A DNA stretch of 63,867 nt from Pelorhabdus rhamnosifermentans (GTDB taxonomy: Bacteria > Bacillota > Negativicutes > UMGS1260). The stretch lies in NCBI RefSeq assembly GCF_018835585.1, contig NZ_JAHGVE010000026.1, positions 1 through 63,867 of the forward strand. Reading direction: 5' to 3'. The number at the start of each line of letters is the position of its first letter. The stretch's first letter is position 1. The translations under genes and the position numbers were made by a program. A model generated the notes under the pieces. The model was not told the DNA's origin. It did not search any database and was given only the letters and a program-made list of their open reading frames with translations. Positions 1-8,704 of the stretch are shown here, in pieces.

Positions 1-77
1 CGATGGAAGATGTTTTGTCTTATGGACTGTTTCCTGAAGTGGCGCTAAAATATTTTGAGGCCAAAGGTTTGCTCTAA
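1..77 (+). CDS. C-terminal end of oxaloacetate decarboxylase alpha / pyruvate carboxylase subunit B (partial)
   Basis: Only the last 24 codons are present; the frame runs in from the left edge and stops at TAA 75-77. The peptide contains EDVLSYGLFPEVALKYFEAK, the conserved ending of the carboxyltransferase subunit shared by sodium-pumping oxaloacetate decarboxylase alpha and pyruvate carboxylase subunit B, just before any biotinyl region or at the end of forms that lack one. The tail alone cannot separate the two enzymes. An intrinsic terminator follows about 35 bases downstream, so this is the end of a transcription unit. If it is the decarboxylase it would consume oxaloacetate made by citrate lyase (citD is at the other edge), but the 63 kb distance makes that only suggestive. 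Confidence 0.6.
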   Translation, partial: MEDVLSYGLFPEVALKYFEAKGLL

Positions 78-110
78 GAGATGTAGTTAGTTGTTAACTG
101 AATGATGCAA

Positions 111-143
111 GATGGCGGGAGAGAATCTTCCGCCATCTTTTTG
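111..143 (+). terminator. Intrinsic terminator
   Basis: An 8-bp stem GATGGCGG (111-118) pairs with CCGCCATC (130-137) and is followed by a T-run. It ends the transcript of the partial upstream gene. Confidence 0.85.
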
Positions 144-228
144 TCTTTATTGCATTGACTTCGTTATGTGAGTATAATAATTTATAATAAGATAGGTAGT
201 AATTGAAATTGCTGATAGAGGCTGAGGG

Positions 229-1647
229 GTGTGCAGTGTAATTTTGAATAAGCAAATGAGATTTTTACATAAAACCACAATGAATATTATGAATCATTTG
301 GATTTTGACGAACTCATTCATGCGCTTGTTTGCCAAGCTGCGCAACTTGTTTTGGCATCAGCCGGTTTTATCTATCTTATAGACAGTACTAAACAAATTG
401 TACATTGTACTGTTGTCGAGGGGGAAAACCAAAAAATCACCTACTATCCTCTACCTACAGATGAAGGTGTCATTCGGGAAGTCTTGAAATCAGGTAAGCC
501 TTTGGTTACTGATGATTATTCCCAATATGCACAGCCGCTTGCTGATCCGCTATTAAATCAGTTAAAAACATTTGTGGTTGTGCCTATTTATTCGGCAAAA
601 GAAATCATCGGTACCATTGGTGTCATTTATGATAAGGTACAAGCTGTTTCAACAGAGAAATTAGAACTCTTAAGTGTTTTAGCTGATTTGACAGCTGTAG
701 CTATTGATAATGCTCGATTGTATGCTCATGCCCAAGAGGAATTAAAGGCACGTATTCAGCGAGAAAAGGAACTCATGACAAGTGAAGAAAAGTATCGATT
801 AGTTTTTCACAATGTCAATGATGCTATTTGTTTTGCCGATGTCCAGACGTTACAATTTATTGAAGTCAATCAGCAGTTTTTAGATTTATTTGGCTATAGT
901 CAAGCTGAGATTAGTAAACGCATTCTTCTTGAACTTGCAGCGGAAACCGAACAAGTACTGCAAATTATGGAAGCGGCCCAGAATGGTAAGCAAATTCATA
1001 TTGATGAACAATGGTATAAGCGCCAGGATGGAACGGCTTTTTTGGCGGAAGTTCATGTAAATACTTTTTGGTGGCATGATAAGCTTGTTCTATGTGCCGT
1101 ATTTCGCGATATTACGGATCGTAAGTTACATGAAGATCAAATTGCCTATTTGGCTTATCATGATGTTTTGACAGGATTGCCGAATCGTCGTTTAGTAGAA
1201 GATCGGCTGGAGAAAGCCATTGCGCAGGCTAAACGCTCTAAGCAACTTCTTGGGGTACTGTTTCTTGATTTTGATGGTATGAAGCCCATCAACGATGCAC
1301 ATGGTCATGCAGCAGGCGATAAATTTTTGAAGGATATGGCAGATAAACTTGTTCAGTATACGCGTGATGGTGATACGGTAGCTCGGTTAGGTGGAGATGA
1401 ATTTGTTGTTGTTTTGTCTGAATTAGATAGAAAAGAGGATGCCAACGAAATTTCTCAGCGACTCATTGAGCAATGTCAGGAAAATTTTGAATTAGATGGG
1501 GATAACTTTGTAGTATCCGTAAGTATTGGCGTTAGCTTTTATCCAGAGCATGCAAAAGATGGTAAGACACTGATTAAATATGCTGATCGAGCGATGTATC
1601 AAGCCAAACGGTTAGGTGGAAAACGTTTTTGTATTTATGAAGCATAA
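229..1647 (+). CDS. GAF-PAS-GGDEF diguanylate cyclase
   Basis: Predicted soluble enzyme making the second messenger cyclic di-GMP from two GTP. The order is a GAF domain (about residues 20-165), a PAS domain (about 183-300) and a GGDEF catalytic domain (about 305-470). The active-site signature GGDEF is intact at 388-392. An RxxD inhibitory site (RDGD, 379-382) lies five residues upstream, so product feedback inhibition is likely. No membrane segment and no EAL domain are seen. The GTG at 229 is chosen because AGAGG lies 7 bases upstream; ATG at 256 has no Shine-Dalgarno. The gene stands alone, and the signal sensed by GAF/PAS cannot be read from sequence. Confidence 0.88.
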   Translation: MCSVILNKQMRFLHKTTMNIMNHLDFDELIHALVCQAAQLVLASAGFIYLIDSTKQIVHCTVVEGENQKITYYPLPTDEGVIREVLKSGKPLVTDDYSQYAQPLADPLLNQLKTFVVVPIYSAKEIIGTIGVIYDKVQAVSTEKLELLSVLADLTAVAIDNARLYAHAQEELKARIQREKELMTSEEKYRLVFHNVNDAICFADVQTLQFIEVNQQFLDLFGYSQAEISKRILLELAAETEQVLQIMEAAQNGKQIHIDEQWYKRQDGTAFLAEVHVNTFWWHDKLVLCAVFRDITDRKLHEDQIAYLAYHDVLTGLPNRRLVEDRLEKAIAQAKRSKQLLGVLFLDFDGMKPINDAHGHAAGDKFLKDMADKLVQYTRDGDTVARLGGDEFVVVLSELDRKEDANEISQRLIEQCQENFELDGDNFVVSVSIGVSFYPEHAKDGKTLIKYADRAMYQAKRLGGKRFCIYEA

Positions 1648-1724
1648 CTGATAAGGCTTTTTTTATCTTATTGTATAACTTATGCGATACTTCGTTTATA
1701 ATAGAAAGCAAGAGGTGGTCTTTT

Positions 1725-2558
1725 ATGGAACTATGGTGTAGTGAGCATCAAACGCAAGATGTGCAACTAAGTGCGCGAATTCGAAGTACTTTATTTTCGG
1801 GAAAGTCTGAGTTTCAGGAAGTCATGGTGGTAGATTCGTTTGAATTTGGCCGGATGTTAGTACTTGATGGTGTATTTCAAACAAGTATTTTCGATGAGTT
1901 TATTTATCACGAAATGATTGCCCATGTCCCCCTGCATATTCATCCGAATCCCCGTAAGGTACTTGTTATTGGTGGCGGTGATGGTGGATCAGTACGAGAA
2001 ATTGTGAAGCATCCCGCAGTAGAAAACGTGGAACTTGTAGAAATCGATGGGCTTGTAGTAGAGGTTTCTAAAAAATATTTACCAGAAATCAGTTCAGCGT
2101 TAATTGAAAATCATCCTAAGCTACGTGTCAATATTGGCGATGGTATTCAGCGTATGAAAGCAGCGAAAAGTGAATATGATGTGATCATTGTTGATTGTTC
2201 GGATCCCATTGGTCCTGGTGAAGGATTATTCACTTATAGTTTTTACCAAAATGTTTATAAGGCATTAAAACCTGATGGTTTATTTGTTCAACAGACAGAA
2301 TCACCGTTTTATCATCAACCGCTTATTAAGAAACTACATAAAGATATTCAGTCGCTATTTCCAATTACTGAGCTTTATTTGGCGCAAATTCCTCTTTATC
2401 CAGGTGGACTGCATTCTTTTACGATTGGTTCGAAAAAATATGATTCCAAATCAGTAAATATAGAAAAAATTCTTGATCTGCCTTATCGCTATTATAATAA
2501 GGACGTGCAGCAAAGCTGTTTTATATTGCCTAATTTTATCAAAAATATTATTGCTTGA
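1725..2558 (+). CDS. speE: Spermidine synthase (polyamine aminopropyltransferase)
   Basis: Cytosolic enzyme transferring an aminopropyl group from decarboxylated S-adenosylmethionine to putrescine. The 277-residue product has the normal family length. It shows the nucleotide-binding GGGDGG motif (near residue 83), the following acidic ELVEID strand, and DCSDPIGPGEGLF, the catalytic aspartate and substrate loop of the family. The frame is open further upstream, but ATG 1725 is preceded by AGAGGTGG at good spacing and gives the usual N-terminus. No speD neighbour is present. It converges on the aminopeptidase gene across a shared terminator. Confidence 0.9.
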   Translation: MELWCSEHQTQDVQLSARIRSTLFSGKSEFQEVMVVDSFEFGRMLVLDGVFQTSIFDEFIYHEMIAHVPLHIHPNPRKVLVIGGGDGGSVREIVKHPAVENVELVEIDGLVVEVSKKYLPEISSALIENHPKLRVNIGDGIQRMKAAKSEYDVIIVDCSDPIGPGEGLFTYSFYQNVYKALKPDGLFVQQTESPFYHQPLIKKLHKDIQSLFPITELYLAQIPLYPGGLHSFTIGSKKYDSKSVNIEKILDLPYRYYNKDVQQSCFILPNFIKNIIA

Positions 2559-2571
2559 CAAAAGGTTAGTC

Positions 2572-2613
2572 GAAAGGGGAAAACTTCTTGTAAGGAAGCT
2601 TTCCCCTTTCTTT
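2572..2613. terminator. Bidirectional intrinsic terminator between speE and the aminopeptidase gene
   Basis: A 16-bp inverted repeat, arms 2572-2587 and 2595-2610 (GAAAGGGGAAAACTTC and its complement), sits between converging genes. The arms carry A- and T-rich outer edges, so it can stop transcription from both sides. Confidence 0.85.
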
Positions 2614-2632
2614 ATGATCATTTCCAAGTCAA

Positions 2633-3748
2633 TTATTGTTTTAACTGTTCTGGATTGAGTGAAAGAAGTTCGGGTAGTACAAACAAACCATCTTTACGAA
2701 TGAGTTTGTCGTCAAAGTAGATCTCGCCTCCGCCATAGTCTGGGCGCTGAATGCAGACAAGATCCCAGTGGATGGCGGAGCAATTGCCATTAAAAGCAAC
2801 ATCATAGGCGTTGCCAGGCGTAAAGTGGAAACTGCCATTGATTTTTTCATCAAATAGCGTATCTTTCATAGGCGTATAAATGTAAGGGTTTACACCGAGG
2901 GCGAATTCGCCGATAAACCGGGCGCCTTCATCCGTATCTAAGACTTGGTTGATTTTTTCTGTATCATTCGCTGTAGCTTTGATGATTTTTCCTTCTTTAA
3001 ATGTTAACTGAATAGAAGTATAGGTAAACCCTTGATAAACAGCGGGCGTATTGTAGCTTAAAGTGCCGTTTACGCTGTTTTTAACTGGTGCTGTATATAC
3101 TTCACCATCAGGAATATTTCGCAGGCCAGAGCATTTTATAGCTGGAAGACCCTTGATAGAGAAAGTTAGGTCTGTGTCAGGACCTTTAATATGCACCTTG
3201 TCTGTTTTGTTCATCAAGCTGATAAGGGGGTCCATAGCTTTTGCCATGCGTCCATAATCAAGGTTACAGACGTTAAAGTAAAAATCTTCAAAAGCCGCTG
3301 TGCTCATATTCGCTAATTGAGCCATAGCGCCATTTGGATAGCGTAGTACGCACCATTTCGTGTTGGGAACGCGAATATCCGAATGAACCGGTTTAGACCA
3401 GAGTTGTTGGTAATTTTGTAGCTGCTTCGCAGGAACATCAGCAAGTTCACTGACATTATAACTGGCTCGGATGCCAAGGTAGGCCTGCATTTCCTGCATG
3501 CGCTGTACTTCAAATTTGGCATTTAACTTCATCTGCTCAGGTGAGGCTTTTAGCAGTATTTCTCGTTGCAGTCGATTGTTATAGACGGAGACCAAGGGTA
3601 GTCCGCCTACTTCATAAGCCTCGGCAACAAGAGCCTGTGCCAAAGGAATGGCGTCGTCAAAGACTTCAATTAATATTTTTTCACCCTTTTGAAGTGCTGT
3701 GGAATAGTGAATAAGATTTTTGGCGAGCATTTTTATGCGTTCATCCAT
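2633..3748 (-). CDS. M29-family aminopeptidase (AmpS/PepS-like)
   Basis: Predicted metallo-aminopeptidase of the thermophilic-aminopeptidase family, cytosolic, trimming N-terminal residues of peptides. The 371-residue product has normal family length. Motifs that fit are the glutamate-containing DGEVYTAPV stretch and the C-terminal SAIHWDLV, whose histidine and aspartate are metal ligands in M29 enzymes, plus a conserved HFTPGNAYD segment. The ATG at 3748 has AGGAGG ahead of it on the minus strand. It stands alone between speE and the tRNA cluster. Peptide specificity is unknown. Confidence 0.85.
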   Translation of the reverse strand: MDERIKMLAKNLIHYSTALQKGEKILIEVFDDAIPLAQALVAEAYEVGGLPLVSVYNNRLQREILLKASPEQMKLNAKFEVQRMQEMQAYLGIRASYNVSELADVPAKQLQNYQQLWSKPVHSDIRVPNTKWCVLRYPNGAMAQLANMSTAAFEDFYFNVCNLDYGRMAKAMDPLISLMNKTDKVHIKGPDTDLTFSIKGLPAIKCSGLRNIPDGEVYTAPVKNSVNGTLSYNTPAVYQGFTYTSIQLTFKEGKIIKATANDTEKINQVLDTDEGARFIGEFALGVNPYIYTPMKDTLFDEKINGSFHFTPGNAYDVAFNGNCSAIHWDLVCIQRPDYGGGEIYFDDKLIRKDGLFVLPELLSLNPEQLKQ

Positions 3749-3976
3749 TGTAATTCCTCCTAGTGATTGTTGACCTTAAAAGTATTGCCAAGAAAGGTCT
3801 TTTCAATTAAGTTTAACATAAAATGAGAAGTTCCTGTTTTTTCTATTTACAAATGAGAAAAAACTTGGTATTATATCAAGGCAAGCCAATTCCAGTGGTC
3901 GTGTCTAGCTGACGAAAATGGAAAAATTTTCGTAAAGGATACTAAAAGGTGTTTAAACAAAAACCATAAAAAAGAC

Positions 3977-4005
3977 TTGCAATATAATAAACGGTGTGAT
4001 ATAAT
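3977..4005 (+). promoter_or_regulatory. Sigma-A promoter of the tRNA cluster
   Basis: TTGCAA (3977-3982), 17-bp spacer, TATAAT (4000-4005). The first tRNA begins 13 bases downstream. Confidence 0.75.
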
Positions 4006-4017
4006 ATTATATGTTGT

Positions 4018-4093
4018 TCCTCGATAGCTCAGTTGGTAGAGCAATCGGCTGTTAACCGATCGGTCGTAGGTTCGAGTCCTACTCGAGGAGCCA
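4018..4093 (+). tRNA. tRNA-Asn (GTT)
   Basis: The acceptor arms TCCTCGA (4018-4024) and TCGAGGA (4083-4089) pair perfectly. The anticodon loop CTGTTAA gives anticodon GTT. The T-arm has GGTTCGAGTCC, and CCA is encoded at 4091-4093. Confidence 0.97.
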
Positions 4094-4100
4094 ATTAAAT

Positions 4101-4175
4101 GGCGCGTTGGTCAAGCGGTTAAGACACCGCCCTTTCACGGCGGCTTCATGGGTTCGAATCCCATACGCGTCACCA
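4101..4175 (+). tRNA. tRNA-Glu (TTC)
   Basis: The acceptor stem is GGCGCGT with ACGCGTC (4165-4171), with one G-T pair. The anticodon loop CTTTCAC between CCGCC and GGCGG gives TTC. CCA is encoded at 4173-4175. Confidence 0.96.
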
Positions 4176-4180
4176 TTCAT

Positions 4181-4256
<76 letters not shown>

Positions 4257-4260
4257 ATAA

Positions 4261-4296
4261 AAAACAAACTACTCATTTGGGTAGTTTGTTTTTTAT
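4261..4296 (+). terminator. Intrinsic terminator of the tRNA cluster
   Basis: AAACAAACTAC pairs with GTAGTTTGTTT across a short loop and continues into a T-run. It lies directly after tRNA-Val. Confidence 0.88.
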
Positions 4297-4309
4297 TGGT
4301 TATTCCTGT

Positions 4310-4954
4310 TTAGAAACCGAGATTTTCGCCAATGACGAAGATGAAAGTCGGTGTCTGTGGTAAAGCCTTTTTTATAATCGTCGTGACATTACAGATACGC
4401 GAAGGGCCTTGGCAGTCCATGCAGATGCCGCTTGTTGTGCAAGGATTGGGCCTATTGAGACGCTTATTATTGATGGGAGCGGCTTCGTATTGAATACGCT
4501 TATAAGCTTCATGCGTATCGCTGACAACCTTATTAATTCCGACGACAACAATGACTTTTTTTGGTCCAAAAATCATGGCTGCCACGCGATTTCCTGAGCC
4601 ATCGACATTCACAAGCTGTCCATCGAGTGTTAGGGCATTGGTGCTTGTTAGAAAGACATCCGCCGTGAGTTCTTTACGTCGTATATCTAATGATTCTTCT
4701 GGTGTAAGACCACTTTGGCCATGGTTAAATAGTGTGTTGCCGCGTTTGGTTAATTCGTCTAAGAGACCAATTTCTTTTACTGTTGCAGAACCACCAAACC
4801 CTACGGTATCAGTAGGGGTGATTAATTTCAGAATTTCCTGCGCCGCTTCTGCTGCAGTTGGAAAATAGGCTGCGGAAAATCGATTTTTTTGTAAAGCATC
4901 GACAACTTTTTTACCGATTGTATTTGTGTGCCACTGACGATTTTCGTCATTCAT
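4310..4954 (-). CDS. LUD-domain protein (LutC/YkgG family)
   Basis: The 214-residue protein belongs to the lactate-utilisation (LUD, formerly DUF162) superfamily. Indicators are the glycine-rich GFGGSATVKEIGL motif near residue 70 and the NVDGSGNRVAAMIFGPKKVIVVVG segment. Clustered cysteines follow in CTTSGICMDCQGPSRIC, a pattern seen in stand-alone LUD proteins of anaerobes. LutA/LutB partners are absent, so a role in lactate oxidation is not supported; stand-alone members are uncharacterised. The start is ATG with GGGAGGG upstream on the minus strand. Confidence 0.85.
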   Translation of the reverse strand: MNDENRQWHTNTIGKKVVDALQKNRFSAAYFPTAAEAAQEILKLITPTDTVGFGGSATVKEIGLLDELTKRGNTLFNHGQSGLTPEESLDIRRKELTADVFLTSTNALTLDGQLVNVDGSGNRVAAMIFGPKKVIVVVGINKVVSDTHEAYKRIQYEAAPINNKRLNRPNPCTTSGICMDCQGPSRICNVTTIIKKALPQTPTFIFVIGENLGF

Positions 4955-5103
4955 TATTTTGTTAACCCTCCCTAGTTGTTGTATAATAAAAAAATAAACT
5001 CTTCTTTATTGATTTTCGTTGCAGAAAAGTATTTTCCTCTTTAACAAGAAAACAAAAGCGGCGGATCAATGATTTTTAATCAATAGGCAAGGGGGAATTG
5101 CAT

Positions 5104-6114
5104 GTGACATGGGAGCAGCCTAGTCTGACACGCCTAAAGATCGCTATTATTTTATTTGTATCCATTCAAATCATTGGTGTGTTAGGTTTTATGGGAATTG
5201 AAAATATGTCGTTCATTGACGCAGTTTATTTGACGGCCGCTACCGTTTCGACTGTTGGTTATGGTGATGTTGTGCCAAAGACAGTATGGGGGCGTATATT
5301 TGACATTGGCCTTATTATGACAGGCGTTGGTATGGCTTATTACACATTTTCACTTGTTATTACTATGTCTATTGAAGGCCAATTAAAAGATTTGTTTGGG
5401 AGGAAGGGTATGAATCGGAAAATCGCTAGTTTAAAAAATCATATTATTGTTTGTGGGTCTGGCAAGGTAGGAAGTAGTACGATCGAGCAGTTGGAGCTAG
5501 AAGAGGAATCTTTTGTTGTGATTGATATTAATGCCACAAACTATGAACAATTGGTTGATAAGAAAATTCTTGCTGTTCATGGTGATGCTACATTAGATGA
5601 GGTGCTTATTGCTGCTGGTGTGCTTCGGGCACGGGGAGTTATTGCTGCTTTGCCTCATGATTCTGAAAATGTTTATGTTACGTTAACGGCAAAAAGTCTA
5701 AATCCAGCTATTACAGTTGTGGCTCGGGCTGATCGTTCAGAGGCCGAAGAAAAATTGAAACGTGCTGGAGCTGATACCGTTATTTTTCCTTCTGTTATGG
5801 GGGGGCGTCAATTGGTTACAGCCATGATTAAACCGGATATTTCGCACTTAATGGAAAATGTTTTTTATAATCAGGAACTAAATCTAGATATTCATCAAAT
5901 TACAATCGGAGAGAATTCATCATTTATTGGTAAATCTTTGGCGGAGAATTCCATTAGGGAACGGTTTCGTACCATTGTTGTGGCAATTAAGCGGGGTGAA
6001 CAATTACTTACGACGCCAGAACATAAGGAAGTCATCCAACCGGGTGATATATTAATTGTTATTGGTGAACGAAACTTACTCAATGAATTGCATGCTTTGG
6101 CTTTAGATGTATAA
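5104..6114 (+). CDS. Two-TM potassium channel with RCK (TrkA-N/TrkA-C) domains
   Basis: Likely a ligand-gated K+ channel of the inner membrane. The N-terminus has two hydrophobic helices flanking a pore loop with the exact K+ selectivity filter TVGYGD (residues 50-55). A TrkA-N/RCK Rossmann domain starts at HIIVCGSGKVGSS, followed by a TrkA-C domain to residue 336. GTG 5104 is chosen because AGGGGG lies 8 bases upstream; the in-frame TTG at 5098 would sit almost on the Shine-Dalgarno. The downstream niaR overlaps the extended upstream frame but begins after this stop when its own ribosome site is used. The ligand (nucleotide, NAD or cation) cannot be told. Confidence 0.87.
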   Translation: MTWEQPSLTRLKIAIILFVSIQIIGVLGFMGIENMSFIDAVYLTAATVSTVGYGDVVPKTVWGRIFDIGLIMTGVGMAYYTFSLVITMSIEGQLKDLFGRKGMNRKIASLKNHIIVCGSGKVGSSTIEQLELEEESFVVIDINATNYEQLVDKKILAVHGDATLDEVLIAAGVLRARGVIAALPHDSENVYVTLTAKSLNPAITVVARADRSEAEEKLKRAGADTVIFPSVMGGRQLVTAMIKPDISHLMENVFYNQELNLDIHQITIGENSSFIGKSLAENSIRERFRTIVVAIKRGEQLLTTPEHKEVIQPGDILIVIGERNLLNELHALALDV

Positions 6115-6139
6115 TGGATACGGCAAAGGAGGACTTGTT

Positions 6140-6652
6140 TTGAATACGGAAAATAGGCGCAAGGCCCTACTTGAAAAATTATGCAGTAATAAAATGCCGC
6201 TGACTGGTGCTGTTTTAGCACGGGAATTTGCTGTGAGCCGTCAAGTTATAGTCAATGATATTGCTATTTTACGGGCTCTTGGCTCAGATATTTATGCCAC
6301 GCCGCAGGGATATCTCATTCCGTCTGTTGCTGATCAGTCATTGGAAGTCAAGATTGCTTGTAAACATAACGCCGAAGATCTCGAAAAAGAACTTGTCGTT
6401 ATGATTGAAGAAGGAGCCCAAATTTTGGATGTTATTGTTGAACATCCTGTGTATGGTGAGATTAAAGCCAATTTGATGTTAACCAATCTATTTGATGTTC
6501 GTAGTTTTGTCGATAAACTAGCCACGACTCGTGCTGAGCCCCTTTCGCTTATTACAGGTGGTGTTCATCTTCATACCTTGCTTGTTCGTTCAGAAGAACA
6601 GCTTCAACGTATAAAAAACAAGCTGCATGATTGCAGCTTGTTAGCAAAATGA
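6140..6652 (+). CDS. niaR: NiaR-type transcriptional repressor of niacin genes
   Basis: The 170-residue regulator has an N-terminal HTH_11 winged helix (RRKALLEKLCSNK through AVSRQVIVNDIAILRALG). It is followed by a 3H domain, named for three histidines that bind metal and niacin; candidates are H in VEHPVYGEI and the two in GGVHLHTL. This matches NiaR (YrxA), the nicotinate-responsive repressor of Firmicutes. TTG 6140 is preferred because AAAGGAGG (6125-6132) lies 7 bases upstream. The next gene is a NiaP-like transporter, the classic NiaR target, which strengthens the call. An inverted repeat, CAAGCTGCA/TGCAGCTTG, lies in the last codons but has no T-run. Confidence 0.86.
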   Translation: MNTENRRKALLEKLCSNKMPLTGAVLAREFAVSRQVIVNDIAILRALGSDIYATPQGYLIPSVADQSLEVKIACKHNAEDLEKELVVMIEEGAQILDVIVEHPVYGEIKANLMLTNLFDVRSFVDKLATTRAEPLSLITGGVHLHTLLVRSEEQLQRIKNKLHDCSLLAK

Positions 6653-6733
6653 GTGGAAATGCAATCATGAAAGTAAGATAATGTTTTTTCGGACATACTT
6701 ATCACTTAACGGCATATATGTAGTTAGTATACT

Positions 6734-6765
6734 AAGCAGCCCATAATTAAGGGACTGCTTTTAAT
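6734..6765 (+). terminator. Probable weak terminator after niaR
   Basis: AAGCAGCCC (6734-6742) pairs with GGGACTGCTT (6751-6760), with one bulge, and a short T-run follows. It ends just before the niaP promoter. Confidence 0.55.
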
Positions 6766-6766
6766 A

Positions 6767-6795
6767 TTGTCTGCTGATTATTTATTTGCTATAAT
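6767..6795 (+). promoter_or_regulatory. Promoter of niaP
   Basis: TTGTCT (6767-6772), 17-bp spacer, TATAAT (6790-6795). The bases just downstream, TACACGTGACAAGACAG, hold a GACAA that mirrors the TTGTC of the -35 region. This is a possible NiaR half-site arrangement, but I cannot confirm the operator. Confidence 0.65.
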
Positions 6796-6835
6796 GTATT
6801 TACACGTGACAAGACAGTTTGAAATAGGAGGAAAT

Positions 6836-8173
6836 ATGAATATTCTTACTCGGCTGGAGTCAGTTCCAGTAAATTCCTTTCATTATCGCTTACTATTCAT
6901 TATTGGTTTGGGGTGGATGTTTGATGCTGCAGATACAGGACTGGTTGCTTTTGTTTTGCCATCTCTTGCAAAAGAGTGGGGTCTTTCAGCTCAGTCTGTT
7001 GGCTATATTGGCAGCATTGGGTTAGTCGGGATGGCGCTTGGGGCTGTATTAGCTGGGTCCGCTGCTGAAAGATGGGGGAGGCGTAAAGTTTTTGCTGCCA
7101 CACTCGTGACCTATGGTATTGCAACAGGTTTATGTGGTCTAGCCTGGAACTATGAGTCCCTCATGATTTTTCGGTTCTTTGTTGGTTTTGGTTTGGGTGG
7201 TCAATTGCCTGTAGCTGTGACACTCATGAGTGAATTTTCTCCGGCAGCCAAGCGGGGACGGTTTATTGTACTGCTGGAAAGTTTTTGGGCTGTAGGCTGG
7301 TTTATTGCCGCGCTTATTGCTTACTTGGTGATTCCGGCTTTCGGTTGGTCTGCTGTCTTTTTTTTGGGAGCTCTGCCTGCTTTTTATGTTTTTTGGATCT
7401 GGCGCTCTGTACCCGAATCTGTACGTTATTTGTTGCAAAAAGGCCGCTATGAGGAAGCTCATAATATTGTAAGTCGTATTGAAAGACTTGGCGGAAAAAA
7501 GCCGCCAAAATATCAAGAAGCTGCGATGAATGGAGATTGCAGCGCGGCGGCATCACTTACTTCACAGGCTTCGTCGTTCAGTTTGTTATTTCAGCCTAAA
7601 CTGGCGAAAAGAACGGCTTTATTGTGGATATTATGGTTTGGTCTGGTTTATTCTTATTACGGCATTTTTACGTGGTTGCCATCGCTCATGGTTGGACAGG
7701 GCTTGGCTATTGTAAAAACATTTGAATATGTTTTGATGATTACTTTAGCTCAGCTACCGGGCTATTTTGCTGCGGCAGTGCTGGTAGATCGCTGGGGTCG
7801 TAAAAATACACTCGCCACCTTTTTGTTATGTAGTGCCGTAGCGGCGTATGGATTTGGTCATAGCAGTACAGCAGTAACCGTGATAGGCTGGGGTTGTGCT
7901 ATGTCATTTTTCAATTTAGGTGCCTGGGGTGTCATTTATACTTATACGCCGGAACTTTATCCGACGACAGTCAGGGCAGTTGGCACAGGTTGGGCGGCTG
8001 GTATTGGTCGTATTGGTGGGATTTTTGCTCCGGCAGTTGTGGGTTGGTTGTTGCCGCAAACAGGTATAGGTTGGATATTTACGATGTTTATGATTGTTTT
8101 AGCTGTTATAGGACTTATCGTTCTTCTTTTGGGGCAGGAAACGAAAAAACAGGTTTTGGCAGAGCATATGTAA
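6836..8173 (+). CDS. niaP: NiaP-like MFS niacin transporter
   Basis: A 12-helix major facilitator importing nicotinate or nicotinamide across the inner membrane. The sequence strongly resembles the Bacillus YceI/NiaP branch: GLGWMFDAADTGLVAF at the start, the MFS signature AERWGRRKVF between helices 2 and 3, RFFVGFGLGGQLPVA, and IVLLESFWAVGW in helix 5. ATG 6836 follows ATAGGAGGAAAT; the longer open frame upstream covers the promoter and is not translated. The neighbouring niaR supports the substrate. The 445-residue length is usual. Confidence 0.85.
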   Translation: MNILTRLESVPVNSFHYRLLFIIGLGWMFDAADTGLVAFVLPSLAKEWGLSAQSVGYIGSIGLVGMALGAVLAGSAAERWGRRKVFAATLVTYGIATGLCGLAWNYESLMIFRFFVGFGLGGQLPVAVTLMSEFSPAAKRGRFIVLLESFWAVGWFIAALIAYLVIPAFGWSAVFFLGALPAFYVFWIWRSVPESVRYLLQKGRYEEAHNIVSRIERLGGKKPPKYQEAAMNGDCSAAASLTSQASSFSLLFQPKLAKRTALLWILWFGLVYSYYGIFTWLPSLMVGQGLAIVKTFEYVLMITLAQLPGYFAAAVLVDRWGRKNTLATFLLCSAVAAYGFGHSSTAVTVIGWGCAMSFFNLGAWGVIYTYTPELYPTTVRAVGTGWAAGIGRIGGIFAPAVVGWLLPQTGIGWIFTMFMIVLAVIGLIVLLLGQETKKQVLAEHM

Positions 8174-8263
8174 AATTTGTTTTTATGTTTGCTTAGCTAT
8201 TTTGTCTAATGGTATAATGAAATGTAGAAAACAGGGTCGTTAGCTCGTTAAGGAGTGACAGAT

Positions 8264-8653
8264 ATGATTCACATTTCATTTTTGATTGGTCTTTTGTTTG
8301 CCTATTGGATTTATCGAGATGCAAAATCGCGTGGCAGTAGTTTGGGCAGTGTTGCTGTTTGGATGTTAGGCTCATTAACTTCCCTGTGGTTTTTGTTTGT
8401 GCCGCTTTACTTTATTTTTGGCCGTAAAAAAAAGGATTTACAAAATCCTGATGACAATACGATTGATGTGGATGCAACCGTTCTTGAAGAGCCTTTTACT
8501 TGTACCATGTGTGGTAAAGAAGTGAAAGCCCAATTTAAGGTTTGTCCTTATTGCGGGCATACACTTCGTCCGAAATGTGCTCATTGTGGTCGGGACGTGG
8601 ATCGTTATTGGCGGAATTGTCCCTATTGCCATGAGCCGCTTGATGCCAAATAA
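8264..8653 (+). CDS. Small membrane protein with double zinc ribbon
   Basis: A 129-residue protein of unknown function. Two hydrophobic segments (about residues 2-18 and 30-50) precede a basic stretch (GRKKKDLQ). The C-terminus carries paired CxxC knuckles: CTMCGKEVKAQFKVCPYCG and CAHCGRDVDRYWRNCPYC, i.e. two zinc ribbons of the double-zinc-ribbon type. ATG 8264 lies 8 bases after AAGGAG, better than the GTG at 8255 which overlaps it. It sits alone upstream of tRNA-Arg. A membrane-anchored interaction or sensor role is possible but not shown. Confidence 0.75.
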   Translation: MIHISFLIGLLFAYWIYRDAKSRGSSLGSVAVWMLGSLTSLWFLFVPLYFIFGRKKKDLQNPDDNTIDVDATVLEEPFTCTMCGKEVKAQFKVCPYCGHTLRPKCAHCGRDVDRYWRNCPYCHEPLDAK

Positions 8654-8656
8654 AAA

Positions 8657-8686
8657 TTAGACAGATACAGATAGTTATGGTATAAT
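8657..8686 (+). promoter_or_regulatory. Promoter of tRNA-Arg within an inverted repeat
   Basis: TTAGAC (8657-8662), 18-bp spacer, TATAAT (8681-8686). The -10 box lies in the loop of an inverted repeat: CAGATAGT (8668-8675) pairs with ACTATCTG (8687-8694), and an outer GACA (8660-8663) pairs with TGTC (8695-8698). Confidence 0.6.
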
Positions 8687-8704
8687 ACTATCTGTGTCAA
8701 TTGA

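Noticed and set aside
6767-6835. Longer NiaP start at 6767
   Set aside because: This start would lie on the -35 box of the promoter. ATG 6836 has a strong ribosome site and gives the family N-terminus.
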